A DNA stretch of 64,000 bases. Source: Alentia gelatinosa (Eukaryota; Annelida; Polychaeta; Phyllodocida; Polynoidae). The stretch is from positions 38,033,360 through 38,097,359 of the forward strand of contig OX465583.1 of NCBI GenBank assembly GCA_950022655.1. Reading direction: 5' to 3'. The notes under the pieces are model-generated. The model did not search any database, had not been told where the DNA came from, and worked only from the letters and a program-made list of their open reading frames with translations. Positions 1 to 12,800 of this stretch are shown here, piece after piece (the first letter of the stretch is position 1; each line of letters begins with the position of its first letter). The position numbers were made by a program, and so were the translations under genes.

Positions 1-2319
1 TGCCTGGATAATTCCGAACGGTCCTGAAAGGGCAGCAACAGTGCTGCATACGAGGTATTGGTACTTAACTAATTTACAGTTTCCCACAGCACACCTATCA
101 CACATACACCTAGTGTACCATTTCCTGACCCAAACACAGGTCGTCTAAGTACTGAACACTCCAGGTTGCAAGTGCTAGAGAAGATCAGAAAATATACTCA
201 CATGCCTTGTAACAACAAAAGTTATTGTGGATAATTATTGGGGTCCTTCCTTTTCTACCTTTGACACCCACTAAGTTCTACTGGATACTAGAGTCCAGGC
301 AGGACTGTCCTTAACTGATAAGGAGTCAGTAGTGTGATTGGACACAGAGACCCATGTCGACCCCTACATATACCTCCAGTGCCGTAATAAACACTATGAA
401 TCTACACTACGTGGGATTGATTTATCCACCGAGAGATCACCCAGAAATGGAAAGTGGGTGCACATGTTTTATTTTTTTCTCCAACTAAGCTGGTGAATTA
501 TGTTCTCCGTGTTTTTCTTGTGTATCTCTGTCGATCAAGGCTTCAATGATAAGAGAGTTTGGAAATCATGATCAGTCACAGAGGTGTCTGACATGAGTAT
601 ATGAGCATCTGACTCAGTTGCATAAGGATTTATCAATCAAGCAACTTTAATTTAGTCACTGACAACATTGTACATAGTTCATAAAACAAAGAAACAGATA
701 CAGTAAAACAGTCACCGTGTTCTAGTGAGATGTTCTGCTCTTTATCAGAGCTCAGCATTATACTGGGTGCGCAGCTCACTCATCAGTCGGTGAGCCAATC
801 GTATACTTTATGGTAGTGTACGTTATGGGCCTGGTGTAGGCACTGGGCCTGAGATTTCTCACGCTTTGAAAAAAGTATGCTTGCTTCCAAAGTAATCCAT
901 TATACTTATCTCGTATGTTTATAGACAGTCGTAGTTCTGCCGGGAATCCAAATATCAACTAAATTATGATCAGCAGAAATTATTTTTAACACAGTTTTAT
1001 TGAATATGGATGTTCTACACACTAGAAAAATATTAAACTATTGGGTAAACCTTCTCCAATAGACTGTAACTCCAACGCGACCGGGAAGTTAAAAATTATT
1101 TTTGTTGTTGCTGGAACAATAATGGATCTTTCTTAGAATATCAACACGGATGTCAATGCAATGTCGCGCCTCTGTATTCCCAAAAAACTACAATTTTAAC
1201 TTATGGACGTCAAGATCTAACACACTCAAGGCAATCCTTGTTTCTAACTCTCAGCCTAATTCTATTATATGATTCAACATGAAGCGTGGATGCAGACCGT
1301 ATTCTGAGTTCCCTCACCACCTTTATATGGCCTTTCTTTATATTGTGAAAACCTTTCTATTGCCTGCACGTCTGGCCCAATGAATTTAGTGAACTCTGAT
1401 CTCTCCCTTAGTCATATTTCTGTATAGATACTAATGTTCACACATGGATGCATAGTGTCCGCTTGATGTAGCAGCTAATATAATACATTCTAACATCTAA
1501 CACGGAGAGTGCAGTAAACGGAGCATGACAAGAGCACTATAACTGCCCTCTGACGAAACATGTGAAGGTTTCTATACAAGGCAGCATGAATGACTTGCAT
1601 CACATGCTGTGTCCATTCAGACTCATTCAGTGATTGAACTGTGGAAGGCAAAATAAGGAGGCAAGGTGGGAAAAGGGGTAGAATGTTGGTTCTTAGTTTC
1701 TTTACCATAGCAATGGCTCTTACGTAATATCAATGCGAGTATGACTCCATGATATATGTGTCAGTCAGTGCTACCAAGAAAGCAGAACAATGATGACAGA
1801 TGTAATCGGACCCATACCCTTTGAACCACATTCAGTGACGTGAGACAGGGGAGGAGACACTCTACCCTTTCCCTACAGCACCCAATTACCTTGAGAGAGT
1901 AGCAAAATATAGGACGTCCAATAACCACACTCCTAATATACATCATATACCTTATTCAAGTGGTATGGAATTCCAATAATCATTTATGTTATTTTAAGTG
2001 TGTAACTCCCTTTACCAGTGATGCCCTGAGACATCATACTATCGTAAGGCCGGGAATACCCCGAGACCGACTGCTGGTGATAGTTGGACCAATTTCATAT
2101 AAATGGACAGACATTGCTAGTTGGTTGGCATGCCAAAAAAGGTTGTGTTTCTGTTTGCATAGACCCAACACCTAGGTAGGAACACTGCACGAAACTTACC
2201 GCTTTACATATGTATCCGAAACGCGTCTAACAGTAGGATTTTGCGTCTAGAAGTTCGACCTATTAGACGTCTCGTAGACGCCTTATGTAGTGGCGTATTA
2301 TCGTAAAACTGGATGAGGT
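1..2319. other. Intergenic DNA, no gene recognised
   Basis: AT-rich sequence with only short open frames (all about 70 codons or fewer), none with a recognisable domain or supported splice sites. I saw no tRNA, TIR pair or tandem repeat in it. Confidence 0.6.
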
Positions 2320-2434
2320 TTAATCTTGGCCACCGTATTCCACGACTGGAGTTTGGCAAAGTGACTTCATGAGGCGAAGCCGAGTGAAGTCCGGAGCCAA
2401 AACTTCAGGAGTGGAATGCGGTGGCCAAGATTAA
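2320..2434. repeat. Foldback (inverted-repeat) element, about 51-bp arms
   Basis: The left arm (2320-2370) and right arm (2384-2434) are imperfect reverse complements, with TTAATCTTGGCCACC at one end matching GGTGGCCAAGATTAA at the other, separated by about 13 bases. This would form a long hairpin and looks like a small foldback transposon or MITE. No coding capacity. Family not identified. Confidence 0.75.
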
Positions 2435-5400
2435 AACGAATCAGATTTTGATTTTATCCGACCCTATCTCCTCGATTTTGGAATATTACGTGATAACAAT
2501 GCTGTATGCCACTAGTGGCATATAAAACTATGTATGCCAGTCAGCGTGGCATACGGAAACCCAATGTTAAGCCTATGGGATTTTATATTAGGGGTAGGAT
2601 AAATACGTGTCCATGGTGCCATCTTATATACGTCATATATACGCCTGATTCTATTTATTTACGCCACTATCCAATAATTCCGACCTCTGCCACTTGGGGA
2701 CATCAGTGGTAGCATATTTCATTTGCCATTAACCATCCAAGTCTGTATTATATGAAAATTGCAATCTTATATTACCAATTTATTTTATAAAAACTTAATT
2801 ATGTTGCATTATGTTGCATTATGTTTTTCTTTTAATTGTTTTTCTAATAGATCTTACTTTCAAACACCATTTCATTGTGTGGACTGTCAGGCTTACTATA
2901 TAATCGCCTCCCCCCAGTGTCTCTGTGCACCTGAAGTCCGACTCCCGACTCCAACTCCGACTCCGGCCCTGCCTTGTGAATGCGGCCGCCACCCTCACAG
3001 CCACCCGCTCAGCCGCCCGCCCTGTGCGCCTCCGACTCAGGACTGAAAACATCTTACACACGCCGAGCGGCCGCTCATCCGTCTACAAAGGGAGGTGGGG
3101 GTTGTGTACCAGGGCTTCACTGTGGGTAGAGTGGTGGGGTGGTGGGGTGTTTGGGGGGCGGTGGGGGGTGGTGTTGGGAGGTCGCGGGTGGCGGGTCAGT
3201 GTTGGTGCAACCTCTACCAACACCCACACGATGGGGCGGGCTGCGGGTCGCAATTTTTTTTTTGGGGGTATCATATATTGTCAGAGTATATTTTATCTTA
3301 AATACGCCAGGCGTGAAAGACAGCCAAGTCGCACGCGTCTACATATGGAAACTGTCTCGTAGACGCCCGAAACGTAGACGCGTATAAGAGGTGTATACAA
3401 GTATAAACAAGCCACGATACAGCCGATACGTGCGTTATCGCGATGGCGTATATATATATGTAAAATGGTGGTTTTCGTGCAGTGGAAGGGAGGATTTAAC
3501 CCCCCTCCCCATTTTTTTTGTCAGCCTCAAAATTGAAGACGATATAGATAAAATTTTACAGTCTAAGGTGCTTACTTGATTCACGATTTATAATTGTAAA
3601 TTAATCTGAGTACAGATAAGTCAGACATTGTTCCTTACAAAATAACTCTCATACCAAATAATGTAAAACATGATTAAATAATAAGCTTTGTATGAGCATC
3701 ATAGGAACAAATGTTTTCGTTCTAGTTTGTATACATTATTCGATGCACACAGACTTTTTAGAGTATGACACAGAGCCTTTCTAGCTCTGAATATTCAATG
3801 TCTGGAATATCACAGAAGTCAGACCCTGCCTGGTACCTTCTGTACCTGAAGGACAGTCGATGAAGCAGGATAGGCTCTGTGCCATTTAGACTGACTTCAT
3901 GAATTAGCTTGATCGATTGGGAACACATGACCTAAGTCTCTTTTCAGCTCGGGTACCCGTACACTGGCCAACCGAGCTACACTACGTTAGCTCTGGTCAC
4001 GTTGAATTTGACATGGCGTGGTAGCGGGTATCTCAAGCCATTGCAGTGGGTAATTATTTTTCGGTTGGGAGTTAGGGGTTTGTATCTATTTTTACTCTGT
4101 GTATCTATTTTTACTCTGTATCTATTTTTACTATATGGTCTAACCGCCTTGATCCACCACCTGTATGTGTCTCTTACTCTCCCAGCCGATCCTTTATGTG
4201 ACCTGGACCTATTCAATTCTCAATCTTGAAACCATTTTTCCATGTTTATATTTACTAACAAGGATCTCGATGTAGTTGCGTTGTTTAAACGTCGTCGTTT
4301 AAATCTTTATATTTACCTTGGTCTGAGAGTGAGAATCCGTGGACACGACCAGGTTTTAACGTTACCAACCTCTAAGTTGGAACACAGTGTAGACAGAGGT
4401 GGTGGCCAATCTGGGTACCCGTCACTGCTCACCCCCTCCCCGTTCTCCCTGCTCCACTCATTCTGACCACACTTGTCCGTGTTGTGAGTCTGACATTTCA
4501 GGGAGAGCATGGCCACAAGTCAAGGTTCTGCCTTCCATCGCTCAGTTTGAACGTAGACCTATCTATATTTAACTGAATGACTTTGATGATATAGACGTTA
4601 CATGGAGATTACACAGACACCATTTCGGCGGTACAGGACGTTATTTAGACGCTAAACAGACGCTACCTTGACGCCACACAGACGCTCTGCAATGAACTCT
4701 GCAATGAGGGCCATCGACAGGTTGGTTCCCTCTGCGGCTCGGTGTTGTAAGCTGCCTCGATGGTTCTATTTTTACTCAATGCCACATGAATGTACCCTAT
4801 AGCATATAACATTGCACCTAAGGTTTACACTAATCCACATAGCAGGTCTGTGCATATGTATGACTGCACATAATGAAAATACATGTTGACAATGCTTTAA
4901 CTGGTCTTGTGTCGCCACCATTGTCCAACTCCAGTGTTCTCTACTGTTGTCCAGTCTGGTGGTCAGCATATGTTAAGATATAAAGGTGTCACGCCTCATC
5001 CCACCAAACGCGAAGTTGAGACTATGAATGAACCCGCTAACCCGCTAACCCAACCACAGCCTATACTGGAATTGTACTGCGGAAATACCCGTTAAAATTG
5101 TGAATCACATTATTCCTCTGCCTTTGGCATCGCAAAAATCTGATTACAGCCAACTTGATTTCGTGTTGTTATATACATGCACCTTAAAATGGCGATGTTT
5201 TACCTTTTGTGGATGTCGATCAGATGATTTTACCTCGTACGTCACCTGGTGACACGTATGGCCATACATAACACATGAGTAGGAGCAGGAAGTATACGTA
5301 GGTGATACAACGGTATATCATCCAGAATCCAGAATCAATCGATTTCTCAGTACTAGTGATTTTCTTATTCATGGATGTTATTGGCGGAGTTCATTCACCA

Positions 5401-5885
5401 ATACATTAGGCGATCGTCCATGAAATAGTCTTTAGAAACCAATTGGCGTACATAGAACAAGGTTACAGATTGGACAATACATCACAGGACTCTACAATGA
5501 CAGGGATACAGAGTTGACCAGACATCATAGGACTCTACAATTTCACATGTGTACTGATCATAATAATGGTTACCCATTAGACATTGTCAATACTATCAAT
5601 TCAGGAAAACTTTCTAGGATTGAAATATCTCAAGAATATCCGCTGTCTTATAAATATCACAACAAAAGCATTTCCACGAATTTTACATATAAGTAAACAT
5701 ACATGTACTAAATTTTATATGTGACCCTGTATCACTCAAGATGTTGAAAGACTTGTATGAATATACCCGCAGTTAGACATGTTTTCCTACAAGAGGGAGG
5801 TTATGTAATCTAAACTAGCCAACCTATGCAGCCCTACTGAGCATTAATCACTTCATTCTATTGTACCTCTCTGCACAATGTATAG
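2435..5885. other. Intergenic DNA with G-rich tract, no gene recognised
   Basis: No convincing gene. It contains CT-rich triplet-like sequence (about 2935-2965), a strongly G-rich stretch at 3093-3205 with many GGG/GGGG runs, and scattered AGACGCC/AGACGCT motifs near 2260-2290, 3310-3385 and 4645-4685. A weak tRNA-like A box (TAGCTCGGTTGG, minus strand, about 3970-3981) may be a decayed SINE head. Confidence 0.5.
3093..3205 (+). other. G-rich tract with G-quadruplex potential
   Basis: The plus strand has many closely spaced runs of three to six G (for example GGGTGGTGGGGTGTTTGGG around 3137-3155), meeting the usual pattern of four or more G-runs with short loops. It is seen directly; folding is inferred. 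Confidence 0.6.
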
Positions 5886-7160
5886 AGTAACGTTGATTCT
5901 TCCAGATTCCTGCGTCTGCCAACCAGCAAGAGGGGGTCACTGGTCTTGATTTTAACAGTACTGTTACTGGAGTTTTTTGTTCTGAGATGGTACTACACGA
6001 CTTCTCCAATCCCCAGTCAAAAGTCTCCGAAAGGACATCCGAACGCTGCCAAGCATTACAGATATAAACCACGTAACCACCGGAAGCCCACCGCGTATGA
6101 GCTTAATGTAATAGATGACGTGATGTCAGATGTTAAATCCGTCATGTCAGATAAAGACAATGCCAAAGCTGCCGCTTGGCCGGCGCCACCGTCACACCCA
6201 AGTCAGCTTTGTCAGTACTACGACCAGGTGCGGCAAGCCAAGCGCTACATCATCAACAACGTGTTCGGGACGAGCATGCCGCAGGACGATAATGCCGTCA
6301 CTGTCGTCACGCAGTGCAGTGTGGACCGCCTTGACCGCGTCATCAAGATGGCGGCCACCTGGGGCGGCGCCATTTCTGTTGCCACCCACGTGACCCCTAA
6401 ATCGTTGCCACGTCTGTCTCAGAACTTAGTTACCTTACTCAGCAGCATTCCCGAACACTATAGCCTCGCTCTGCACCTCGTTTTTGATCTCGCCCAAACG
6501 GATATTTATCCAGTTAATTTCTTGCGGAATGTTGCCTTCAACGCTTCCACGACCTATCGCCTGTTCCTAGTGGACGTTGACTTTGTGATGTCACGAGGCT
6601 TGCATGACGTCATCAGGAGGTGCCAGTTGGGTGAAAAGGAGGCTGCTGTCGTGCCCGCTTTCGAGATTCCAGACGCTACTTCCGCTCATGTGGTCATCCG
6701 GGACACAAAGGAGTTACTCAGAGCATGGAAACGCCGTATCGTCCATCCATTCAAAATGAGAGACTTCCCACCAGGTCAGAGAGCAACACAGTTTCAGAAG
6801 TGGAGGAATGCTACCAAGCGATATGTAATCAACTACGAGTATCTGTATGAGCCCTATGTCCTTGTGAAGAAGACCAAATCATTGCCACATTACAATGAAA
6901 AACTCATGAATAGGAACTGGGATAAGGTTTCGCATATCCATTCATTGTATAGTAAGGCGTATAAATTTGTGGTTCTGCCAAAGGTATTTGTATTGCACTA
7001 TCCTCACTTGTCTACAGCTAAGGCCGTTAACAAGTATAAAAATTGCAGTAAAGTCATCTGGGAAAGCTTCTGGCGAAATAAAAAGGGAGTCGAACTAGAA
7101 AACAAAAAACATAAGCAAAAACATACGATCGTTCATGAGAGAAAACGACGTCAAAGCTGA
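5886..7160 (+). CDS. Glycosyltransferase family 49 protein (LARGE C-terminal/B4GAT1-like), last exon
   Basis: The frame is open from just after a TAG at 5883 to the TGA at 7158-7160, about 400 residues from the hydrophobic segment. It matches the GT49 fold (the glucuronyltransferase half of LARGE, and B4GAT1). Numbering from codon 5946, I see a short hydrophobic stretch (residues 2-17, type II anchor-like), the metal-binding DxD as LVDVDFV (208-214), VVPAFE (235-240), YEPYVL (301-306), NWDKVSHI (324-331) and HYPH (351-354). These enzymes sit in the Golgi and transfer glucuronic acid in glycans such as matriglycan; the exact acceptor here cannot be told. No ATG lies between the upstream stop and the hydrophobic segment; the first in-frame ATG (6123) is after it. 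A good 3' splice site, TTTTAACAG, ends at 5958. I therefore infer that translation begins in an upstream exon not identified here. The last codons overlap an antisense LINE fragment. The fold assignment is firm; the paralogue is not. Confidence 0.88.
   Translation, partial: SNVDSSRFLRLPTSKRGSLVLILTVLLLEFFVLRWYYTTSPIPSQKSPKGHPNAAKHYRYKPRNHRKPTAYELNVIDDVMSDVKSVMSDKDNAKAAAWPAPPSHPSQLCQYYDQVRQAKRYIINNVFGTSMPQDDNAVTVVTQCSVDRLDRVIKMAATWGGAISVATHVTPKSLPRLSQNLVTLLSSIPEHYSLALHLVFDLAQTDIYPVNFLRNVAFNASTTYRLFLVDVDFVMSRGLHDVIRRCQLGEKEAAVVPAFEIPDATSAHVVIRDTKELLRAWKRRIVHPFKMRDFPPGQRATQFQKWRNATKRYVINYEYLYEPYVLVKKTKSLPHYNEKLMNRNWDKVSHIHSLYSKAYKFVVLPKVFVLHYPHLSTAKAVNKYKNCSKVIWESFWRNKKGVELENKKHKQKHTIVHERKRRQS
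5947..5958 (+). other. Probable 3' splice site of the GT49 exon
   Basis: TTGATTTTAACAG is a pyrimidine-leaning tract ending in CAG directly before the hydrophobic codons. With the lack of an ATG in the open frame, it suggests that an upstream exon joins here in phase 1. Confidence 0.45.
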
Positions 7161-7405
7161 ATCTAGATAGACCCCTAAGTATGAGCATGTTGCTATTGAA
7201 CTATTTCCAATAATCAGGTCCATTTTAGGGCACTGCTTTAGCTTTAATGCTAAGTTATAAACCACATTGTTTTGATATTTTTTAACATTTATGGCAGTCC
7301 TTTGCATAACATACCGTTTTTAGAAACAACCTGTAGTGCACGAATCAAACGCCTTTTGAAAATCTATCAGGCAAGCAGAAATAATCTTGTTTTTATTCCT
7401 ATCTA

Positions 7406-7490
<85 letters not shown>

Positions 7491-7890
7491 AGAAGCGTAA
7501 ATATCGCATCTGACATCCCCTTTTTCACATAACCCATTTTGATTGTCGTCCAGGGCATTTACATTCTGAAGCAATCCATAGATCTTAGTATGAATTACAT
7601 TTTCTAGGATCTTGCTCGGTAGGCGTAGCAAAGAAATGGATCGCCAGTTATTTATGATTTGCAGGTCTCCCGACTTAAGCATGGGAACCAGCTGGGCAAC
7701 ATGCCAATCTTTCGAGAAAGAACTAGATTCAATAGAGGATCGGAGTACATGACAGAACTTAGTCAGTACTATAAATAATAAATCCTTGACTATGGCACTG
7801 GAAACATATTCTAGGACATACTATTTTGTATTTTGTGAGTTCTTCAATAACTTATGGACAGCATCTTCATTTCTGTCTTTGGCCGACCTG
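7146..7890 (-). mobile_element. Non-LTR retrotransposon (LINE) reverse transcriptase fragment
   Basis: On the minus strand, frames between 7325 and about 7890 read like a LINE reverse transcriptase: KDWHVAQLVPMLKSGD, then NNWRSISLL, SKILENVIHTKI, and the motif-A region LIDFQKAFDS. A second piece (7146-7307) reads SIATCSYLGVYLDSALTSF, the conserved block downstream of the catalytic YxDD. The YxDD segment is missing, so there is an internal deletion near 7310. The frame is also broken by a stop near 7820 and by a TA repeat. It is a dead fragment, probably of a Jockey/CR1/L2-type clade, though the clade is not certain. It abuts the 3' end of the glycosyltransferase gene. Confidence 0.8.
7409..7485. 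repeat. (TA)n microsatellite
   Basis: About 77 bases of uninterrupted TA dinucleotides, lying inside the LINE reverse transcriptase fragment, between the NGLCEKG and LIDFQKAFDS segments. Confidence 0.97.
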
Positions 7891-9669
7891 ACCTTAACAC
7901 ACCTACCATTGATCAATCAATGCCCTTACCCTTGTAATGCCAACCTAGCATGTCCTCCATCATCATGCTTTCACAGCTGCATGTCCATCCCTCACATGCC
8001 CACCTTTCTGTCTGCATGCTGAGGAATAAATGTTAGCCAGGCATGTCAGCTCGACATGAAGCATGGATACCAATGGTTGATAAGTGTGTAAAGGGCAGGC
8101 TAAGAACTGGCATGCAAAGGATGGTATGTCAAGGGCAGAAGGTATGCTGAGGGTGGGCATACTGTGATTGACAGGCATCCAGAGGGCAAGCAGTGAAGGA
8201 GAAGGAAAGCATGCGTGGAAGCTGTCAGTCATCCCGCCCACCGGCCGTACTATATAGGAAGTACACTGAATATGCAGGTAGTAAGTTAAGATTTGCCACG
8301 AAATATTATGCAGAGTAACACAATCCTGAGGCGGATGAGAGTTACTTCCATGAGATAAATCCATGAGACCGGCTGGAAACGTCTCAAGCATGAAATAACG
8401 AATGGATGACCGGATGTTTGATTAACTACTTGAAAATTGCATGTCATTTTTATTCAGGTAGTGCTGATATAAGTTTACATAAACTTGCTTGATCTGACTG
8501 AGCTTATTGGGTTCTCCTTAAAATACCTGAAAATTGTACTTATCCTGGGAATGATTTGGAAAATAATTGCTTTTTTAACATAGAATGTTTGGTGGTACGG
8601 TGACGTAATTCGTATTATATAACTCTATATAACCTAAATCATCAACATTACGTGCTCCTAACAGATATCTACCAAATGCTAGTATCATATATATCCCACC
8701 GACTTGGAGGTCTGAAACTCGCACTAACACTTATGAACTGAACACTACCATGTGCACTATATCCCATTATACTGCACAAGAAGGAATCTCTAGGTTCTAT
8801 GTGCTTACGGTTCTGTAAACAACACTTGACCTATGTATATGTATCATGTTTGTTTTTGGACGGCTTTGGTTGAATTTATATAGTTCATGCATGAATCAAC
8901 CGTCAATAAAGAACCTAAAAAAACCTAAGGATCGATCTTTCATTAAGTATCTGCCCAAATACTAGTCTTCGCAGATATGCGACTGTACTCTACGATTTGG
9001 GTGGCATCATCCTATACCCTATCAAGAACAGGTAGGTAAACCCATAAGTATTACGAAAATGGATATGGTTGTGTACTCCTACAGATTATTATCTCATAAT
9101 CTGTCCCAGCGTGAAATCCTTATAAGTATGATATGGTACATGCGTATATTATAGATGACACCAAGCTTATATGGAGCGCTGTCGCCATCCCTCTCCATGA
9201 CATTTTTGTAAGGATAATAAATAAAGACATCTTACCTGCGTCACAGTGCGTCTATGTTGACCAACTACTCCTCCCATTATGAAAGCAAGGAGCGTCCTCC
9301 TTAACGCCCCCTGGTGGGCTAAGTCCCTGCCAGAAGCATCCTGATTGGCTAGAGATATGACGCGGACGCTGGGGACTGTCAGTGCGTGTACAAACAGTCT
9401 CCAAGTCCAAGAGCACCTGTACGCGAATGATAGGATATAACATGTCACGCCTCGATCGTTCCCCCATCACATACACAGGCTTACGTACATCGTTCTGTGA
9501 CGGTAGTATAGATAAGTGTGTCAAGGGGACGCGGGAGTAATGGGTGGGAGGGTGGGGGAGGGTGGGATGTTTGACGATGTGTTGTGAATGAATGTAGGGA
9601 AAGGGTAGGATATGGTGAAGTTGGATCCTTTCGAAAGGCACTGGATAACAGGTAAAATCTTAAATGTGG
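7891..9669. other. Intergenic DNA, no gene recognised
   Basis: No supported gene. Around 7900-8240 the left side is pyrimidine-rich and the right side purine-rich with GCATG motifs, suggesting a decayed foldback. An AATAAA followed by an A-rich stretch at about 8907-8930 could be the 3' end of a retrocopy, but no coding sequence is attached. Confidence 0.45.
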
Positions 9670-9842
9670 GGCCATCTATAAAGTATGTACGAAGAATTTC
9701 TGAAAATTTGGAACCCCACCCCCCACCCCTACCCTCTCCCAATTTTGTCCGCAATAGAATAAAGAAGGAGCATACGCAAAATTCCGAAAATTGTTGAACC
9801 CTCACCCCACCCCCTCAGTGCCTACGCACTTTATGGATGGCC
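9670..9842. mobile_element. MITE-like element, copy 1
   Basis: The ends are inverted repeats: GGCCATCTATAAAGTATG at 9670 and, reverse-complemented from 9842, GGCCATCCATAAAGTGCG. Inside each end is a C-rich run after a TTTGGAACCCC or TTGAACCC motif. The same ends and interior recur in reverse orientation at 14284-14434. It is non-coding and probably a DNA-transposon-derived MITE; the superfamily was not identified. Confidence 0.75.
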
Positions 9843-12800
9843 TCTATGCAACTTTCAAATCAGGAATCCATTTCAGCCACCCAAGGCATACCTATATATT
9901 CTAAAACGTACACGTATATAAATTTGTAGACCTATAGTGTGAAAAATATGTTCTTCGCCACATTTGCACCTTCAGCATGCTATAGTTTGCGGCTAGCCCA
10001 TTAACGTATTCGAAGTTACCTCGGAGGCACTTTTGTGAACTGACCTTTGCGGTTCTATAGGGCACACAGCGATTAAGATATGGGGACCGCCATACTGCTG
10101 CCGACACCGTACATGTAGCGCTATTGTTTGGCCCCCCGATCCTGGCAGATCCTTCGTACTGCTTTGCATGCAAGCGGTACGAAGGATATGCTGGGGGAAT
10201 GGAACTCCCTGTGAGCCTCTAACGGATGATAGGGGAACTAGGGAACGCTACAGTGAAGTTCAATCAAACACCCCGTTTCCCTCGGTTCTTTTTATCGTGG
10301 GTCAGGGATACGCGGAAACCAATACCGGATATAATTCCTATGAAGGAAGGTCCTTACTTAGTAAAGACCTTAATCGTGATAAACTTTCATTCTCGCTGAA
10401 TATGGTCAACTTCATAAATGGATGCCTAGGAAAAAAAGTATATCATTTGTGTATATGTATAGTGATTCATATACTCACTGCTTTGCCAATGCATACACAA
10501 TATTGACTGGTTTGAGATTCAAGCGAACCTATGATGACATTCAATCTTTTTCGGTTCCTCCGTGTATGGGCGCGTGGGAGGATATTGCATACAGTCAATT
10601 CCGAGGAGCATATAACCGCTTTTATCTGAAACCAGTCTATTTTGAATTCATCAACCAGCTTTTGCAGATAGGTGGCGTTCTGATACTAGTTCGTTTAGGT
10701 ATGCACTATATTTCATTAAGCACTATTTTTCCCAATGCGCCCTTAATCGCACCCCGGAGCATAAAACATGTCTTTATGCCCCGGGTATGTAGATACGCAA
10801 TCTCTGGACACTTTGTGTTGGGTAAATAGTCATGCCTTCATGACGTCATGATATGCCATCAGTGAATTACCTTCTGTAATATTACGTCATCAAATCGCAA
10901 TACTTAATTTAGAATCAATAGGTACCATAAATTGCGGAGATTCCTTATTGCAAACGCTTTTCATATTCCTTGTCCCCAGACTTACATTTTAAGTCATACA
11001 CCTTTCCAGAAACTTATTTTCGTATGAGATTACATCTATTTGACATACATGTATAATGATGTACAATATGTCTACAACAATCTCAAGGAAATTATATGTT
11101 TAGAAAAAACAGAAAATGTATGTATTACAGAGAGACATAGAGACAGAAAGGTAGATAGGGGAGAGAGTGGAACTGTTTAGTATACACTATATAGTTTTTA
11201 GATACTTGGATATTGCCCTTATAGATCAATACAAAATAGCAGAAATTGGAATTATTCCCAATAGCATTATCACATCCAAGTCCGTGGCATCATATATAAT
11301 TATTAGTATTTCAATAAAAGAGACAAACTAGTGCTAAAACGCGACCAATCATAAACTCACCCATGAAGAAGTTAAGTGATGGATTCTGTCTGACTGAAGC
11401 GGAGAAGAGTGACGTCAGGGAAAGTCAGATACACTGATTCATCAGTGACTACCTACCTTTTACCACAGCCCGACGGTCAATTGGTAATAAAGTAAACAAC
11501 TGATTTCCATGAACCATCATGGCACGAGGGGCGGTCTCCTGTCACGTGCAACTACTTCCTCCAGTGAGTAACACAACTGCGTAAATCAGCACACGTTTGA
11601 TTACCTCACGCACGATATTCTCTTCCGTATCATCTGTTGTTATTATGCTTTCACATGCATTCGTGACTGGGGCCGTTAAGCCAAACACTGTGCTGTCAGA
11701 CAGCGCACCTACGTTTTCACGCATAGGGTGTGAATGGCGGGTATGAGTGCAGTGTTGACTGCTTCAAGATAGGAGTGCAAGGACAAGTATAAAGGGTACT
11801 CTACATACCAGAATAGGTTCTCTAAACTAGAGGGGTGATAATGACCTTGGATTTAAAATAGAATCTCTTTGCATACAACAGTTGAAATCTAAATAAGCAG
11901 GCCAAAGCTACTGTGATATCCAATAGGTTGTTTCACCTATATACAGATAGATACAGTAACATTTTCTATGACGAACTTGGTCATAACAAACACATTTTAA
12001 AGAAATATCACTTATCTTAAAGGCGTATAGGATAATTTGCATTTAAAATTAAAACCCATGACATTTTTCTGAAAATTCTGAAGATGATCTCAAAATGTTG
12101 TAGAACACATAAAATGGAAATTATTTGGGGTTGTAGTAAACCTAGGTTACAACAAACATACTTTGCGGCGATGGAAGACCGCCCATGTAGGCAAATTGTT
12201 GAAAAAAACGGCATGAAAGGCTTGTATGAGATGAATAGTCCAAGTGATACTAGGTTACTTTAACCTGGAATAAAATCCGTGAATTGAAGTGTGCATTGAA
12301 TATCTGATGCCAGGGCTGCTATACTCGGACATATATCCATAAACATAACACAGTTTTGCTATAATCAACAAAAGTGATAACATCCCTAGCCTTGTATATG
12401 TTCCGACACCGTTGAATTATTTTGATAGGACCCTTTGAGATTTTGAAATAGGTGACCTTAAAACGTGGGCTGAATTCAGGCGCCTGGAGTAGGTAAAATA
12501 GCACTCACCCGTATAAGGTTTCCTATAAGGTATGTACCAACCCTTGGCCCCAGCTATAGAACCCTAGACTGGGAAACACACACATGACATGTATGTAGAA
12601 CGTGGTTCCACATCAGCGACCTCAAAGCCAAACCTGACGCCCTTGACCTGATGCGAGATTGATGTTAAGTCGATGCTACACGGGGACTTTCTCAATACAC
12701 CAAATGCGACCAAACTGCCCCCGTCTAACCGGTCTGGAGTACTCTGGTCGTGCTATTTTCTCATTCAACAAATTTTACCAATGCTGGTGGTTTTAAGTAT

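Noticed and set aside
10168..10829. Possible plus-strand gene (112 and 135 codons)
   Set aside because: No motif, no splice evidence, AT-rich composition like the surrounding non-coding DNA.
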